DNA of 64,000 bases from Methanomicrobiales archaeon HGW-Methanomicrobiales-1. Its GTDB lineage: Archaea > Halobacteriota > Methanomicrobia > Methanomicrobiales > Methanospirillaceae. Position numbers and translations under genes: made by a program. Every line of letters starts with the position of its first letter. The first letter of the stretch is position 1. Of this stretch, positions 51,824-61,282 are shown piece by piece. The notes beneath the pieces are model-generated. The model had not been told where the DNA came from and did no database searches. It saw only the letters and a list, made by a program, of their open reading frames with translations. The stretch spans positions 920,683 through 984,682 of the forward strand of contig PGYM01000001.1 of the NCBI GenBank assembly GCA_002839675.1, given 5' to 3'.

Positions 51824-54016
51824 ATGAAGAAAAAATTTGTTTCTGTTATTATTGCCAGCAGCATCGTTGCCGGGCTGATCGTCTGCTTCCTGCTGGGCGC
51901 AGGATGCACAGATAGTGCGAGTGCTTCGGGTAAGCACTGGGAAAATCTATCAAATTCTTCTTCATTGTTCGTTAATAATGATCCCAATACCGTACCCGTT
52001 GGAACAGCGTATAACCAGACCCTCTTGACATTCTGGAGATTTACTCTCGATGGCCCCTATGCTGCCAACCCCAACTGGAACACCGCAAGCCTTGATCCTA
52101 CACCGGTCATCCTTTATGATATCAATGGACAGCCGCAGTATTACGAATTTTATGTCCGGAACAATAGAGGCATCCCGGGATATTTCTGGACTGCCGCAAA
52201 TAAACTGATGGGGCACGGGATTTTTCGGATATATGAAGGAGCACCCTCGTACAATCACTCTCTGATTGCACAGGATGCAGAAGCGATCGTTAAAGCCCGG
52301 TACCCGGATTACCCGCTTCTGTCAAATGTTCCCGCTCTTTACGGAGGTGGTTATCCGATGCTGTCAAGCAGGATCATGATCCGGAACACGAGTTCCGGAG
52401 TCAGCGAGAGGATCATTGTCGATGCATTTACGCATGAGATCGTTCCGGACCATGCATCTGAAGATTACAAGGGCCATGAATATGCCTGGTCGTACCTGGA
52501 TTCCATCCCGGAGAGCGAATACCCGGCCCGGATTGCGCAGTGGGAGTTGCAGGAATCAAATGCCAGCAGGATCGTCGATTATGCAATGGCGCAGGGAATT
52601 GATATCCGACTCCCGCTGTCGGAGGAGAATGCGAGTATTATCCGGAATTATTATGCGGGGGAATCACCGGGTGAATCCGCTGATGGCTCCCCCGCACAGG
52701 AGACCGATGGTTCCCCGGAAAAAATTGACATCCGCCCCGTTACCGATGAGTTGATACGGGAAAATGTCGTGCCAGTTGAGACTGCCCGGACCCGGGCACA
52801 ATCCGTACTCTGGGACCGGCAGGTTGACCGGCCGGAGATTTATGAAGACTTGTCCTATCGCGATGCCACGCTGGGCAGCCGGGATCCGGTTGCCATCGAG
52901 GATTTTGCCGGGCATAAACTCTCCTATGTGTTCAGTGTCGAACGCAGCGGGAGAGCTATCGGAGAAATTATTGTTGCCGCCAACAAGGGGCTGTTCTCCC
53001 ACCCGTGGGGTCTTGACTCTTCTGCCGGGAGCTATGATCTCGTAAACGCAACGCGGGTCGCTCAGGAAACGGCTCTCCGTGATTTTCCCGGAGAGACCGT
53101 GCTCACGGTACGGCCGGTCTATTCCCTTGCCGACAATTGCTGCCACAATGTCACTGTAATGATGGAGGTGGAGAATCAGGAGACCCGCAGGATCAACCGG
53201 ATTCTTGTCGATACGTATACCCTCAACACCCGGTCAGAAACGGTCACCAGAACCGGGGAAACTGATGCGTACCCCTCATTGTTTTCCAAAGTGACACCGG
53301 AGGATTTTGCAGAAAATGTCGAACGCTGGAATACGGAAAATAACAAAGACCGGGATTTTATCTCGTTTGCAAAATCGCAGGAAATTCCTGTGGACCGGCC
53401 ATTGACCAATAAGGAAATTGTAGCACTCGGTACGTATATCGCCAACAATACACCCGTGTATGGGAACCCCCCGGCACTATTCAACCCCCTCTACCCGGGG
53501 CCTGAAGTTCGCCCGACTCTGAATAAGGAGGCACTGGTCTGGCGTGAGCAGGCAGACTGGTTCACGTATATTGATGTTGATGCGTCACTCAGCGACCGTG
53601 ATATCATCCAGATCATCAGCAGCCACCGGATTCCCTGCCAATACACGGTTCAGATCTGGCCCGCTTCGATTGCAAGGGACTTTTACTTCAGTGTCGCGGA
53701 AGCGGATTACAACCGGACGTTTTTGATTCTTGCGGGCGATACATCCGTAACCATCCCTGAACGAGTAAATTCCCGGGGGGAATATATTGAGATCCCGAAG
53801 CGGGAAAACGGTATGATCACTATCCCGGTTCGTATCGGCGCTCCGAAAGAAGCGAATTTCCTTCACCTTACAAAACTGGGTGTACACCTGAAACCCATGA
53901 AAACCGTCTCCATTAATATCGATCCTGTCATGAACAAGACCGAACAGGAAAAAATTCTTGCTGAATTCAATGATGATGACCGGGTGCTGTTTGCCCGTAA
54001 GGAGTATCCCGGGTGA
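51824..54016 (+). CDS. Large predicted lipoprotein with repeated alpha/beta segments
   Basis: A 730-residue protein with signal peptide and lipobox LGAGC. Three internal segments resemble each other: residues about 155-220 (AEAIVKARYPDYPLLSNVP...), 305-380 (TRARAQSVLWDRQVDRPEIY...) and 405-480 (VAQETALRDFPGETVLTVRPVY...), each with a helix followed by strands and then an inhibitor-like VDAFTHEIVP / VDTYTLNTRS strand, reminiscent of PepSY domains. The C-terminal quarter (VRIGAPKEANFLHLTKLGVHL) differs. Function is unknown. It starts three bases after the previous stop. Confidence 0.78.
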   Translation: MKKKFVSVIIASSIVAGLIVCFLLGAGCTDSASASGKHWENLSNSSSLFVNNDPNTVPVGTAYNQTLLTFWRFTLDGPYAANPNWNTASLDPTPVILYDINGQPQYYEFYVRNNRGIPGYFWTAANKLMGHGIFRIYEGAPSYNHSLIAQDAEAIVKARYPDYPLLSNVPALYGGGYPMLSSRIMIRNTSSGVSERIIVDAFTHEIVPDHASEDYKGHEYAWSYLDSIPESEYPARIAQWELQESNASRIVDYAMAQGIDIRLPLSEENASIIRNYYAGESPGESADGSPAQETDGSPEKIDIRPVTDELIRENVVPVETARTRAQSVLWDRQVDRPEIYEDLSYRDATLGSRDPVAIEDFAGHKLSYVFSVERSGRAIGEIIVAANKGLFSHPWGLDSSAGSYDLVNATRVAQETALRDFPGETVLTVRPVYSLADNCCHNVTVMMEVENQETRRINRILVDTYTLNTRSETVTRTGETDAYPSLFSKVTPEDFAENVERWNTENNKDRDFISFAKSQEIPVDRPLTNKEIVALGTYIANNTPVYGNPPALFNPLYPGPEVRPTLNKEALVWREQADWFTYIDVDASLSDRDIIQIISSHRIPCQYTVQIWPASIARDFYFSVAEADYNRTFLILAGDTSVTIPERVNSRGEYIEIPKRENGMITIPVRIGAPKEANFLHLTKLGVHLKPMKTVSINIDPVMNKTEQEKILAEFNDDDRVLFARKEYPG

Positions 54017-54140
54017 AAGATATGATGGATTCAATGATGCCGATACTATTTACCCGGGAAATTACCCTGCGTCTGAGAACAACAGTGGGGAAAATTCCCA
54101 GGAGATATTTTTGTAATGCAAAAAAACCGGATATGATATC

Positions 54141-55856
54141 ATGAGTTCCCATCATTTTTTTCGGACGAGTGGCCTTCTGATCGTTTTGGTTCTCATTGCA
54201 ACGGTGGCACTTGTTGCACAGGTTTCAGCTGAAAACGGCCAGAAAATAATCATCCCGGACTCCGGGAAATATTCCCTTCCGGCATTGCAGGTCAACAATT
54301 CAATGGAACCAGTGATCCTGAATCAGGAATTCGGCACCGGGGACCAGGCCGGCGTTTACCTCTTACCCGCAGGTTCAATCATCCTCCAGTCGGATGATGG
54401 TATCAACCGTGTTTTCAATGCAGAAGGTACCCAGCTCCTCGCCGTCTATGATACCGGTGCCCAGCACACCCATTCCGTACCAAATGGCGCTTTCATTGAT
54501 TCCGAGGGGAATATAACCTATATAGTGTCCGGGAACCTGCTGGTGATGACAATCATTGATGCAACAGAGCGAGGTCTCGCAATACCAACACCGGCACTGC
54601 TTGTTGCATCGTTCGCGATAAAGTCGAATGAGGGAAATCCTCCCTTGGAGGTACAGTTTTTTGATTGCTCGGAAGGGGCGATCACGACCTGGAACTGGTC
54701 GTTTGACGACGGATCTTTTTCCACAGACCGAAATCCGGTCCACACCTACAAGGTCAATGGCACTTACAATGTAACCCTCGTTGTCCGTGGCCCGTCTGGT
54801 AGTGATACCCGTACCGTTACCGGGGGTCTCCCGGGCGGTGTCACTGTTGGTCCCCGGCCACCTCTGGCACAGTTTGGCGTTGATCCCCAGCGAGCTGATT
54901 ATGCACCGCTTTCTATTACCTTTACTGATAATTCACTGGGCGATATCACGGGATGGCTTTGGAATTTTGGCGATGGGAGTATATCGGCCGAACAAAACCC
55001 GGTGCATACCTACCAGAAACAAGGAAACTACTCCGTGAGCCTGACGGTTTCCGGACCTGCCGGAAACAATACGGTGGAAAATTGGTTTTTCATCCATGTC
55101 GGCCCGTTCCTGCCCGTTGCTCATTTTGAAGCGATTTATACCCCGCATCCGGCACCCTGCACGGTTGAATTCCTGCAATACTCTGAAGGCACGATCACAC
55201 AATGGCTCTGGGACTTTGGCGATGGCACAAAATCCCCCGACAAAAAACCAACCCATACTTACCAGAGGGATGGCAATTTCACCGTGAACCTGACCGTTAC
55301 CAGCCCGGAAGGTACCAGTACAAAGAGCCGGCCTTCCTTCATCCATGTGGGCGAACCGTTCTTTATCAATATAGATCCTGTTAATATCCATTCGATCGGA
55401 GATATTTTTGTCATAACCGGGACAACAAATCTTCCTGCAGGTGAAGATCTTGACTATTATGTGTTTACGAGCGCTTTCAATCCCGGAGGCCCGCGGTTCG
55501 GAAACCCAAGCAATGCATCAGGAACAACCCGGGTGGTTGCGGGAAATTCCGTAAACAACAGTTGGTCATTTACTCTCAACACAAAAGAATTCAGACCGGA
55601 TGAGTATTTTGTTTCACTCGATTCATCCACATTCAATGATATAACCGTCAATGGTATTTTCACGCTCATTAAAGGAAAACAAACGACAGCAAATAATCCA
55701 AGCTCTGCACTGGTGACGCCAACGATTCAATCTTCAATTGCGGTTAATAGTACGGTCGCACCAACAAACCAACCCGCACCCCTCCCGGCGATTATTTCGA
55801 TCGCTGCACTGGTCATCTGTGCCGGTGCATTACTCTTGATCAGGAGGATCCAATGA
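54141..55856 (+). CDS. Secreted PKD-repeat protein with GTT module and PAPLPA C-terminal anchor
   Basis: A 571-residue protein with signal peptide ending near QVSAEN. Three PKD domains occupy about 155-415, with WNWSFDDGS, WLWNFGDGS and WLWDFGDGT. One beta module follows (IDPVNIHSIGDIFVITGTTN...NSWSFTLNTKEFRPDEYFVSL). After a Thr/Ser/Asn linker the C-terminus reads PAPLPAIISIAALVICAG and ends RRIQ: hydrophobic anchor with internal Cys and a basic tail. PKD domains are typical of surface proteins that interact with each other or with surfaces. It is the first gene of the coupled seven-gene run. Confidence 0.88.
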   Translation: MSSHHFFRTSGLLIVLVLIATVALVAQVSAENGQKIIIPDSGKYSLPALQVNNSMEPVILNQEFGTGDQAGVYLLPAGSIILQSDDGINRVFNAEGTQLLAVYDTGAQHTHSVPNGAFIDSEGNITYIVSGNLLVMTIIDATERGLAIPTPALLVASFAIKSNEGNPPLEVQFFDCSEGAITTWNWSFDDGSFSTDRNPVHTYKVNGTYNVTLVVRGPSGSDTRTVTGGLPGGVTVGPRPPLAQFGVDPQRADYAPLSITFTDNSLGDITGWLWNFGDGSISAEQNPVHTYQKQGNYSVSLTVSGPAGNNTVENWFFIHVGPFLPVAHFEAIYTPHPAPCTVEFLQYSEGTITQWLWDFGDGTKSPDKKPTHTYQRDGNFTVNLTVTSPEGTSTKSRPSFIHVGEPFFINIDPVNIHSIGDIFVITGTTNLPAGEDLDYYVFTSAFNPGGPRFGNPSNASGTTRVVAGNSVNNSWSFTLNTKEFRPDEYFVSLDSSTFNDITVNGIFTLIKGKQTTANNPSSALVTPTIQSSIAVNSTVAPTNQPAPLPAIISIAALVICAGALLLIRRIQ

Positions 55857-55865
55857 AACCTCTTC
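55806..55865 (+). repeat. 60-bp direct repeat, copy 1 (gene end plus next gene start)
   Basis: Sixty bases identical to 57668-57727, beginning GCACTGGTCATCTGTGCCGG. Each copy holds the last 17 codons of an upstream gene, its stop overlapping the next ATG, the GGAGGAT ribosome binding site and the first codons ATGAAACCTCTTC. This is far more conserved than protein function requires. Confidence 0.95.
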
Positions 55866-57718
55866 AGAGATATTTTGTCATAATGCTCATTCTGCTTTTG
55901 GCAGTGATGATCTCACCGGTGAATGCGGCGAGCACTGACACCATCCCGGCTCGTGTTGAGAACCAGATCCAGAACCCCGGCTATTATGTCATGCACTGGC
56001 CTGACAATAATAATACCGGGATTTATTTCGGCAGCGAGTTTATGGGAAGGATTCAAAACAATTCGCTTCTGATTCCTGTCAATGACCTGTCACGGGATTA
56101 CCATCGATATTCAGTTATATCCGGCAACAGGACCGTGTTTTCGGATACCCTGCCCGATGCGCCGGTTTCGGGAGAGTATGTTGAAGTATTTCCCCGCTGG
56201 ATTCAGACCCGGCAACCGGGACCTTCAGCGAATGAATCGGTCAGGACTTACCGGATTTATTGGCCGGAAGATGGGGTGAAGGTATTCATCGATGGAGAAT
56301 TACGGGGAACGGTAACTCAGTCGTTGTGCACTATAGAGATCCCGGGACGTAATATCCCCGGTCATCCAGAGTATCCCAAAACGATAACGTTCAGGTATCC
56401 TGATGATCGTAAGGAACAATCCTTCTCCATTGATATCCTTCCGGAAGTTGGAGGACTGACCGAGTATTATCTCTATTGGTCAGCCCCGTTCATGTATCCG
56501 GCCGAATCTTCACGTGCAGGAATTTCTCATACGGTTCCCGGTCCGATCTGGACTGACCGTTTCGACACCTACAACCTGAATTTCGCGCTCGCTTCGAGCG
56601 GGAATGTCGGGGCACTCGGCACAGAACAAAATGGCATAGTCCGTATGTTTTTACCTGACGGAACTCCCCTCTGGTCATATTATGATTATGGAAAATCAGC
56701 CATGGTCGCGGTCAGCGGTGATGGATCGCACTGTGCCATCGGAATCCGGAGAGATGCGTGGACCATGGCGGAATCTACCGGAGAAGTCCTGCTAGTTGAT
56801 CGTGACGGGACGATCCTCTGGAGAAAAGAGATGGAACACGAGGTCGAAGGTATATCCATATCATCGGATGGATCTGTTATTCTTGTAAAGAACGGTCAAA
56901 CTACGGAAATTTTCGATCGGACCGGCAACCGGATTGGAAATTTACCTGTCAATTATTATCGGTCGGTGGTTGTTTCTTCTGATGGGGAATGGATTGCAAG
57001 CCCCCGGTCAGACTCGATTCAATATTTCACCGGGGATGGAACGTTCGTCTGGAGTTATCCGATCAATGCGTGGATTACGGATATTTCCCTCTCTTTCAAC
57101 GGGAGCTCGGGTGCGGCGGTGAGCAACGACCATGTGTATTATTTCACCCGCGAGGGAGAGATTACGTGGCAGCGTCTGTCACAATTCCGGATGACAGCCG
57201 TTTCGATATCTGCCGATGGCGGGTATCTTGTTGGATCGTCCCAATACCGGTTGCTCTATTACGATCATTCAGGGAATCTCCTTTGGCACATTGAATATCC
57301 GGGATATGTGAATGACGTAGCGGTCTCGGGAAATGGATCGGTTGTCGCGGCATTGTTTGCGCCTGAGCGTGCAATACCAAATCACATGGCATTATTTGAT
57401 GCTAATGGCCGGAAGCTCTGGGATTATCAAGTCGGGGAAAAAGATCCTTACCTGCACCGGGTCATGATGTCTTCTGATGGAAACTATCTGGCTGCAAATG
57501 CAGGAGGAAACCTCTATTTCTTCAACCGGTGGGGCAATGCGACGATTATTGAACCCGTGACCCCGCTTGTACCCTCCACACTTGTGCCTGTTGATAGTCA
57601 TACGAATGTAGAACCGTTTCAATATCCCTCCCGTCCCGCACCGCTCCCGGCTATAATTTCGGTTGCAGCACTGGTCATCTGTGCCGGTGCATTACTCTTG
57701 ATCAGGAGGATCCAATGA
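55853..57718 (+). CDS. Secreted beta-propeller protein with PAPLPA C-terminal anchor
   Basis: A 621-residue protein with signal peptide (YFVIMLILLLAVMISPVNA). The N-terminal 200 residues contain two similar beta domains (VMHWPDNNNTGIYFGSEFMGRI and YRIYWPEDGVKVFIDGELRGTV). Residues about 225-580 form a propeller with repeats carrying S-x-DG motifs (VSGDGSHCAIG, SSDGSVILV, SSDGEWIAS, SADGGYLVGS, SSDGNYLAAN). The C-terminus is PAPLPAIISVAALVICAG ending RRIQ, almost identical to the preceding gene product. Overlaps the previous and next genes by four bases each. Confidence 0.87.
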   Translation: MKPLQRYFVIMLILLLAVMISPVNAASTDTIPARVENQIQNPGYYVMHWPDNNNTGIYFGSEFMGRIQNNSLLIPVNDLSRDYHRYSVISGNRTVFSDTLPDAPVSGEYVEVFPRWIQTRQPGPSANESVRTYRIYWPEDGVKVFIDGELRGTVTQSLCTIEIPGRNIPGHPEYPKTITFRYPDDRKEQSFSIDILPEVGGLTEYYLYWSAPFMYPAESSRAGISHTVPGPIWTDRFDTYNLNFALASSGNVGALGTEQNGIVRMFLPDGTPLWSYYDYGKSAMVAVSGDGSHCAIGIRRDAWTMAESTGEVLLVDRDGTILWRKEMEHEVEGISISSDGSVILVKNGQTTEIFDRTGNRIGNLPVNYYRSVVVSSDGEWIASPRSDSIQYFTGDGTFVWSYPINAWITDISLSFNGSSGAAVSNDHVYYFTREGEITWQRLSQFRMTAVSISADGGYLVGSSQYRLLYYDHSGNLLWHIEYPGYVNDVAVSGNGSVVAALFAPERAIPNHMALFDANGRKLWDYQVGEKDPYLHRVMMSSDGNYLAANAGGNLYFFNRWGNATIIEPVTPLVPSTLVPVDSHTNVEPFQYPSRPAPLPAIISVAALVICAGALLLIRRIQ

Positions 57719-57727
57719 AACCTCTTC
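57668..57727 (+). repeat. 60-bp direct repeat, copy 2
   Basis: Identical to 55806-55865; it spans the end of the propeller gene and the start of the next envelope gene. The bases on each side differ at third codon positions, so the exact block is best explained by recent duplication or gene conversion. Confidence 0.95.
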
Positions 57728-58884
57728 GGATAAGCGGTTTCATGGTAATCATACTGGCACTGGCGACACTGATCATGATTCCGCTCGTGACCGCAGAAAA
57801 TCCCACGAATAATTCCGGCACCGGCCCCATCGTAAATGACAACGGCACGGTAACCATCAATGGTGTTACCCTCCCCCTCATTACATCGAAAGAGTTACCC
57901 CTCAATACAACCGAAGTCGACCATCCTCTCACGAGAGAACAGTTCTTTGCAGTAAACTGGCAATATATCGAATACCTCACGGAACATTTTGGTAAAGAAC
58001 GTGCGGAACAGATGGTGAATGCCGAATACGACCGTCACCCAAACTCCACCTCCCGAGTGGATTCAATTCCTGACAGATATGATATACTGTCCATAGATCC
58101 TGTCGGAGATCACGTGGTCGGCGATGTGTTTCTTATTCATGGCGTAGCCATTCTTCCCGCAGGTACTGAACTCCCTATCAGCATTTACGGGGGATCGTTC
58201 AACCCGGGAATTCCCCCGCAGAGCGATCCGTGGTACGACCATATCCCAACAAGTGTCCGAGTGAAATATAATAACAAGAACCTGAATGTCTGGTCCTACG
58301 AAGTAAACACAACCGGATCGTACCCGGATGAATACTTCATCTCGCTAAAGTATCCCGGTGACAGCACGATCAACGCATCGGCAATTTTCAATCTCACCTC
58401 TCCGGGTACAATCGCAACGGGAAATCCGTATATGATTATCATCGATCCGATCAGACCGCATGCCCGGAACGAGTCTTTCCCAATCTCCGGGACAACCAAT
58501 CTTCCTTCTGGTGATGAACTCCTTGTTGAGGTATTTTCACTGAATCATACACTCGTACCCAAAGGGACAGACCAGAGCGGGGCTGTTGGTGTGGTGAATG
58601 TTCAAAAAGGATCGCAGGGAAATATCTGGTCGTTTACCATAAATCCCCCGGACCTGAAACCAGATGACTATAAGATCATTGTTACGTCATACCGGTACGG
58701 AACCAATAATGATACATCATTCACTGTTCATTCTGAACAAAGCGGCAGCCTATCCAGCAACATCCCCGCATCGGGCGTAAATGCCGAAAACTCCCGGAAT
58801 CGAGCGTTACCGATCCCGACCGGAATTGTCATAGGTTCACTTGTGTGTGCGGCGTTCCTTATTGCGAGGCGATGCAAGCAATGA
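57715..58884 (+). CDS. Secreted envelope protein with two GTT modules and C-terminal anchor
   Basis: A 389-residue protein with signal peptide (GFMVIILALATLIMIPLVTA). The N-terminal 110 residues are unique. Two modules follow: IDPVGDHVVGDVFLIHGVA...NVWSYEVNTTGSYPDEYFISL (about 122-212) and IDPIRPHARNESFPISGTTN...NIWSFTINPPDLKPDDYKIIV (about 242-322). The C-terminus is LPIPTGIVIGSLVCAAFL then IARRCKQ: the same layout as the PAPLPA anchor with PIPT in place of PLPA. Sequons are frequent. Overlaps both neighbours by four bases. Confidence 0.83.
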   Translation: MKPLRISGFMVIILALATLIMIPLVTAENPTNNSGTGPIVNDNGTVTINGVTLPLITSKELPLNTTEVDHPLTREQFFAVNWQYIEYLTEHFGKERAEQMVNAEYDRHPNSTSRVDSIPDRYDILSIDPVGDHVVGDVFLIHGVAILPAGTELPISIYGGSFNPGIPPQSDPWYDHIPTSVRVKYNNKNLNVWSYEVNTTGSYPDEYFISLKYPGDSTINASAIFNLTSPGTIATGNPYMIIIDPIRPHARNESFPISGTTNLPSGDELLVEVFSLNHTLVPKGTDQSGAVGVVNVQKGSQGNIWSFTINPPDLKPDDYKIIVTSYRYGTNNDTSFTVHSEQSGSLSSNIPASGVNAENSRNRALPIPTGIVIGSLVCAAFLIARRCKQ

Positions 58885-59897
58885 AACAATCTCAACTCCC
58901 GGGAAAGTTCCTCATACCGGGATTATTTATGCTATTTCTGGCGCTCGCTGGATCTGCCCAGGCCGCACCATCTGTTGATCTTTCCCTTTCTCCCTCTCAT
59001 AATCCGTTGTTCGCATCGGGGCAGTTGCCCTCTTATGCTTTTGGAGAACCAGTTGATGTGCAAGTCACTCTTACGAACCAGGGGCCGGATCCCATCACTA
59101 TCATGGGCTTTCCTCCCAAACGGGGAATCAGTAACCGGAACCAGACCGATTTCCTTGCATTCCCGCGTTCCCCGGATACTGCTGTAATTTTGCCAGGACA
59201 CAATCTTACCTTCGATTTTGCCTGGGATCAAAAGGATGCAAAAGGGATGCAGGTTGATTCCGGGCTCTACACGATTGCCGTTTATTATTTGCTTTCGGAA
59301 AATCCTGATGGAGACCTGGACTTCACTCACGTGGAGCCATATTCCCGTTCTGTCGATATCGTTATCCTGCCAAAGGGCGGTGCATTGATGGCGGATATTC
59401 GGGTCAACCAGACACAGGTTGTGGATAATGTATCAGTAACGCTGGAATCAATCCATCTCACCAATACGACCGGAGATGTATTTTTCACGTTCCAGGTTCC
59501 AGAAGAGATCCCTTTCTGGACTCACCCTTCTGGATGGAAAAGGTGTTATCTGGATTTCGTATCCATTGAGGGAGAGTTTTCGATCGATCACAACACCCCC
59601 CGGCAATTTTTTTATCATGACGTAAGTTGTGAACCACCCCACTTATTCCAATCGATGTATAAAATGGACCCGATCCCGGCAGATGCCCAGGAGATGGAGA
59701 TCAATCTCACCGTATCTGGCTCTCACCAGGGGTCATCGATCTTTCGCGTAAACCTGACACCCTATTCTGCTGTTTCTGGGAATGGTACGGGTACACCAAC
59801 ACCACAATCCGCACCACTTTCAACCTTAATCCCGGTAATTGCACTTTGTTGTATCTCTTTGATCACTATCAGACAAAACAGACCGGGAGATCGTTAA
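58881..59897 (+). CDS. Secreted envelope protein with PLST-type C-terminal anchor
   Basis: About 338 residues; the ATG at 58881 is chosen because it overlaps the previous stop (ATGA), as elsewhere in this run, and gives a clean signal peptide (FLIPGLFMLFLALAGSAQA). The mature part has an Ig-like region with VQVTLTNQGPDPITI and LSPSHNPLFASGQ, and a second beta domain after residue 165 (VNQTQVVDNVSVTLESIHLT). The C-terminus is APLSTLIPVIALCCISLI followed by a basic end. It lacks the GTT module. Confidence 0.8.
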   Translation: MKQSQLPGKFLIPGLFMLFLALAGSAQAAPSVDLSLSPSHNPLFASGQLPSYAFGEPVDVQVTLTNQGPDPITIMGFPPKRGISNRNQTDFLAFPRSPDTAVILPGHNLTFDFAWDQKDAKGMQVDSGLYTIAVYYLLSENPDGDLDFTHVEPYSRSVDIVILPKGGALMADIRVNQTQVVDNVSVTLESIHLTNTTGDVFFTFQVPEEIPFWTHPSGWKRCYLDFVSIEGEFSIDHNTPRQFFYHDVSCEPPHLFQSMYKMDPIPADAQEMEINLTVSGSHQGSSIFRVNLTPYSAVSGNGTGTPTPQSAPLSTLIPVIALCCISLITIRQNRPGDR

Positions 59898-60538
59898 TGA
59901 TGAAACAATGGAAAGAGAAAAAATTTGGTTTTAGTGCAATAGTGATTACATTCTTCTTTTTAATGATAGTCGTAATCCAAACTGTTGCAGCAGATAATAA
60001 CTCAACTTCGGGTCCCGCAAAAGGATATCCGGATATAATAACCATTGACACGATAGAGAACCATATAACCGGGGATTCATTCACGATTCAGGGAAAAACT
60101 GCACAACCGGTCGGGCAAACTCTCTTCATTTCTGTCTGGCCCAACAGCTTCAGACATCCTACCATGGCAGATGCCTATCGCAGGCCGGTTTATGAGGGGT
60201 CCACTTCCGTTGTGCGAGGATCGGATGAGGTAAGTTTTCGCTCATGGTCTTACACGATTAATACAACCGATTACTATCCGGATGAATATATCGTTCAGGT
60301 GAGTTCCCATAATTTTTTGGATCCGCATGATGAATCCGAAATTGCGTATCAGTGGTTTTTGCTCAATTCACCAGGAATGATAAATAAAGAGACAAAATCG
60401 GTGACTGATGCAAATGTTTCCTATTCCCCAATTTCTTCAGTCACACAGCCAGCCCCGCTTCCAGCACTATTTACCATCATAGCAATCGGATGCATCATTA
60501 TGATAGCCGCTAAAAAAAGGATGCGTAAAAATGAATAA
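59897..60538 (+). CDS. Secreted single-module envelope protein with PAPLPA anchor
   Basis: About 213 residues starting at the ATG overlapping the previous stop by one base (TAATG). After a signal peptide (IVITFFFLMIVVIQTVAA) the whole mature part is one module: IDTIENHITGDSFTIQGKT...RSWSYTINTTDYYPDEYIVQV. It ends PAPLPALFTIIAIGCIIM followed by a long basic tail (AAKKRMRKNE). It is the minimal example of module plus anchor in the set. GC content is lower than in the upstream genes. Confidence 0.82.
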   Translation: MMKQWKEKKFGFSAIVITFFFLMIVVIQTVAADNNSTSGPAKGYPDIITIDTIENHITGDSFTIQGKTAQPVGQTLFISVWPNSFRHPTMADAYRRPVYEGSTSVVRGSDEVSFRSWSYTINTTDYYPDEYIVQVSSHNFLDPHDESEIAYQWFLLNSPGMINKETKSVTDANVSYSPISSVTQPAPLPALFTIIAIGCIIMIAAKKRMRKNE

Positions 60539-61280
60539 ATTTCACTGGATTACAATTTTTTATGCGGTATTGCTGTTCAGTTGTTGTATTCAGATTGTAC
60601 ATGCAACGCCTCCACCGCCAGAAGGCCGGTCTTTTTATCTGCTGCCGAACCCGACCGGGCCATACTATAATCAATCCATTGATTTAGGTTTTGACGTTAG
60701 TTCCACGTATTATGATAATGGAATATCATCACCGTTTCCCCATCTGACGGAATACCGGGGTTTCAGGAATTTTTCTTTTAGAAAAACCGGGAAAGCCTAC
60801 ATCTCCGAAGTCTGGTATTTTAATGACAGATCCACGTTCAAAACGAATAAAGACGATTTGTTTCAATATTTAAAAAAACACGGCACGCTCTCTCCCATTG
60901 TCCTGAATATAACTGAAGAACTTACCCGGACGAATGACCCCTGGATTGCCAGATTACGTGCAAAACAGATCAATGCCACAAAATATGTCGCGAATGATAC
61001 ATCCGGATATTTCATACTATTTTCTACCGACTACTTCCCGGGAGAGAATTATTATATCGCATACTACGGAGTGGTCGGGCGATCTGATCTGGCAGATGAT
61101 ATACCTCAGATAAAGACATTAATCATGTCCTGTTTCCCCGGTTTTGTGGAAACGCAGAAATATACATTTGACCCGACCACCTCAACAAACCAACCCGCAC
61201 CACTCCCGGCCCTCCTTCCCATTCTTGCGATCGCATGCATTATCTTTATCGCAGCAATTCGAAAACAAAAAAAGGAGTAA
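60531..61280 (+). CDS. Secreted envelope protein with PAPLPA anchor
   Basis: A 249-residue protein, overlapping the previous gene by eight bases, with a signal peptide (ITIFYAVLLFSCCIQIVHA). The mature domain is aromatic-rich and not recognised (HLTEYRGFRNFSFRKTGKAY; FILFSTDYFPGENYYIAYYG); it lacks the GTT module. The C-terminus is PAPLPALLPILAIACIIF with a KQKKE tail. The domain may be shared with other methanogen surface proteins; none is named with confidence. Confidence 0.8.
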   Translation: MNKFHWITIFYAVLLFSCCIQIVHATPPPPEGRSFYLLPNPTGPYYNQSIDLGFDVSSTYYDNGISSPFPHLTEYRGFRNFSFRKTGKAYISEVWYFNDRSTFKTNKDDLFQYLKKHGTLSPIVLNITEELTRTNDPWIARLRAKQINATKYVANDTSGYFILFSTDYFPGENYYIAYYGVVGRSDLADDIPQIKTLIMSCFPGFVETQKYTFDPTTSTNQPAPLPALLPILAIACIIFIAAIRKQKKE

Positions 61281-61282
61281 CT

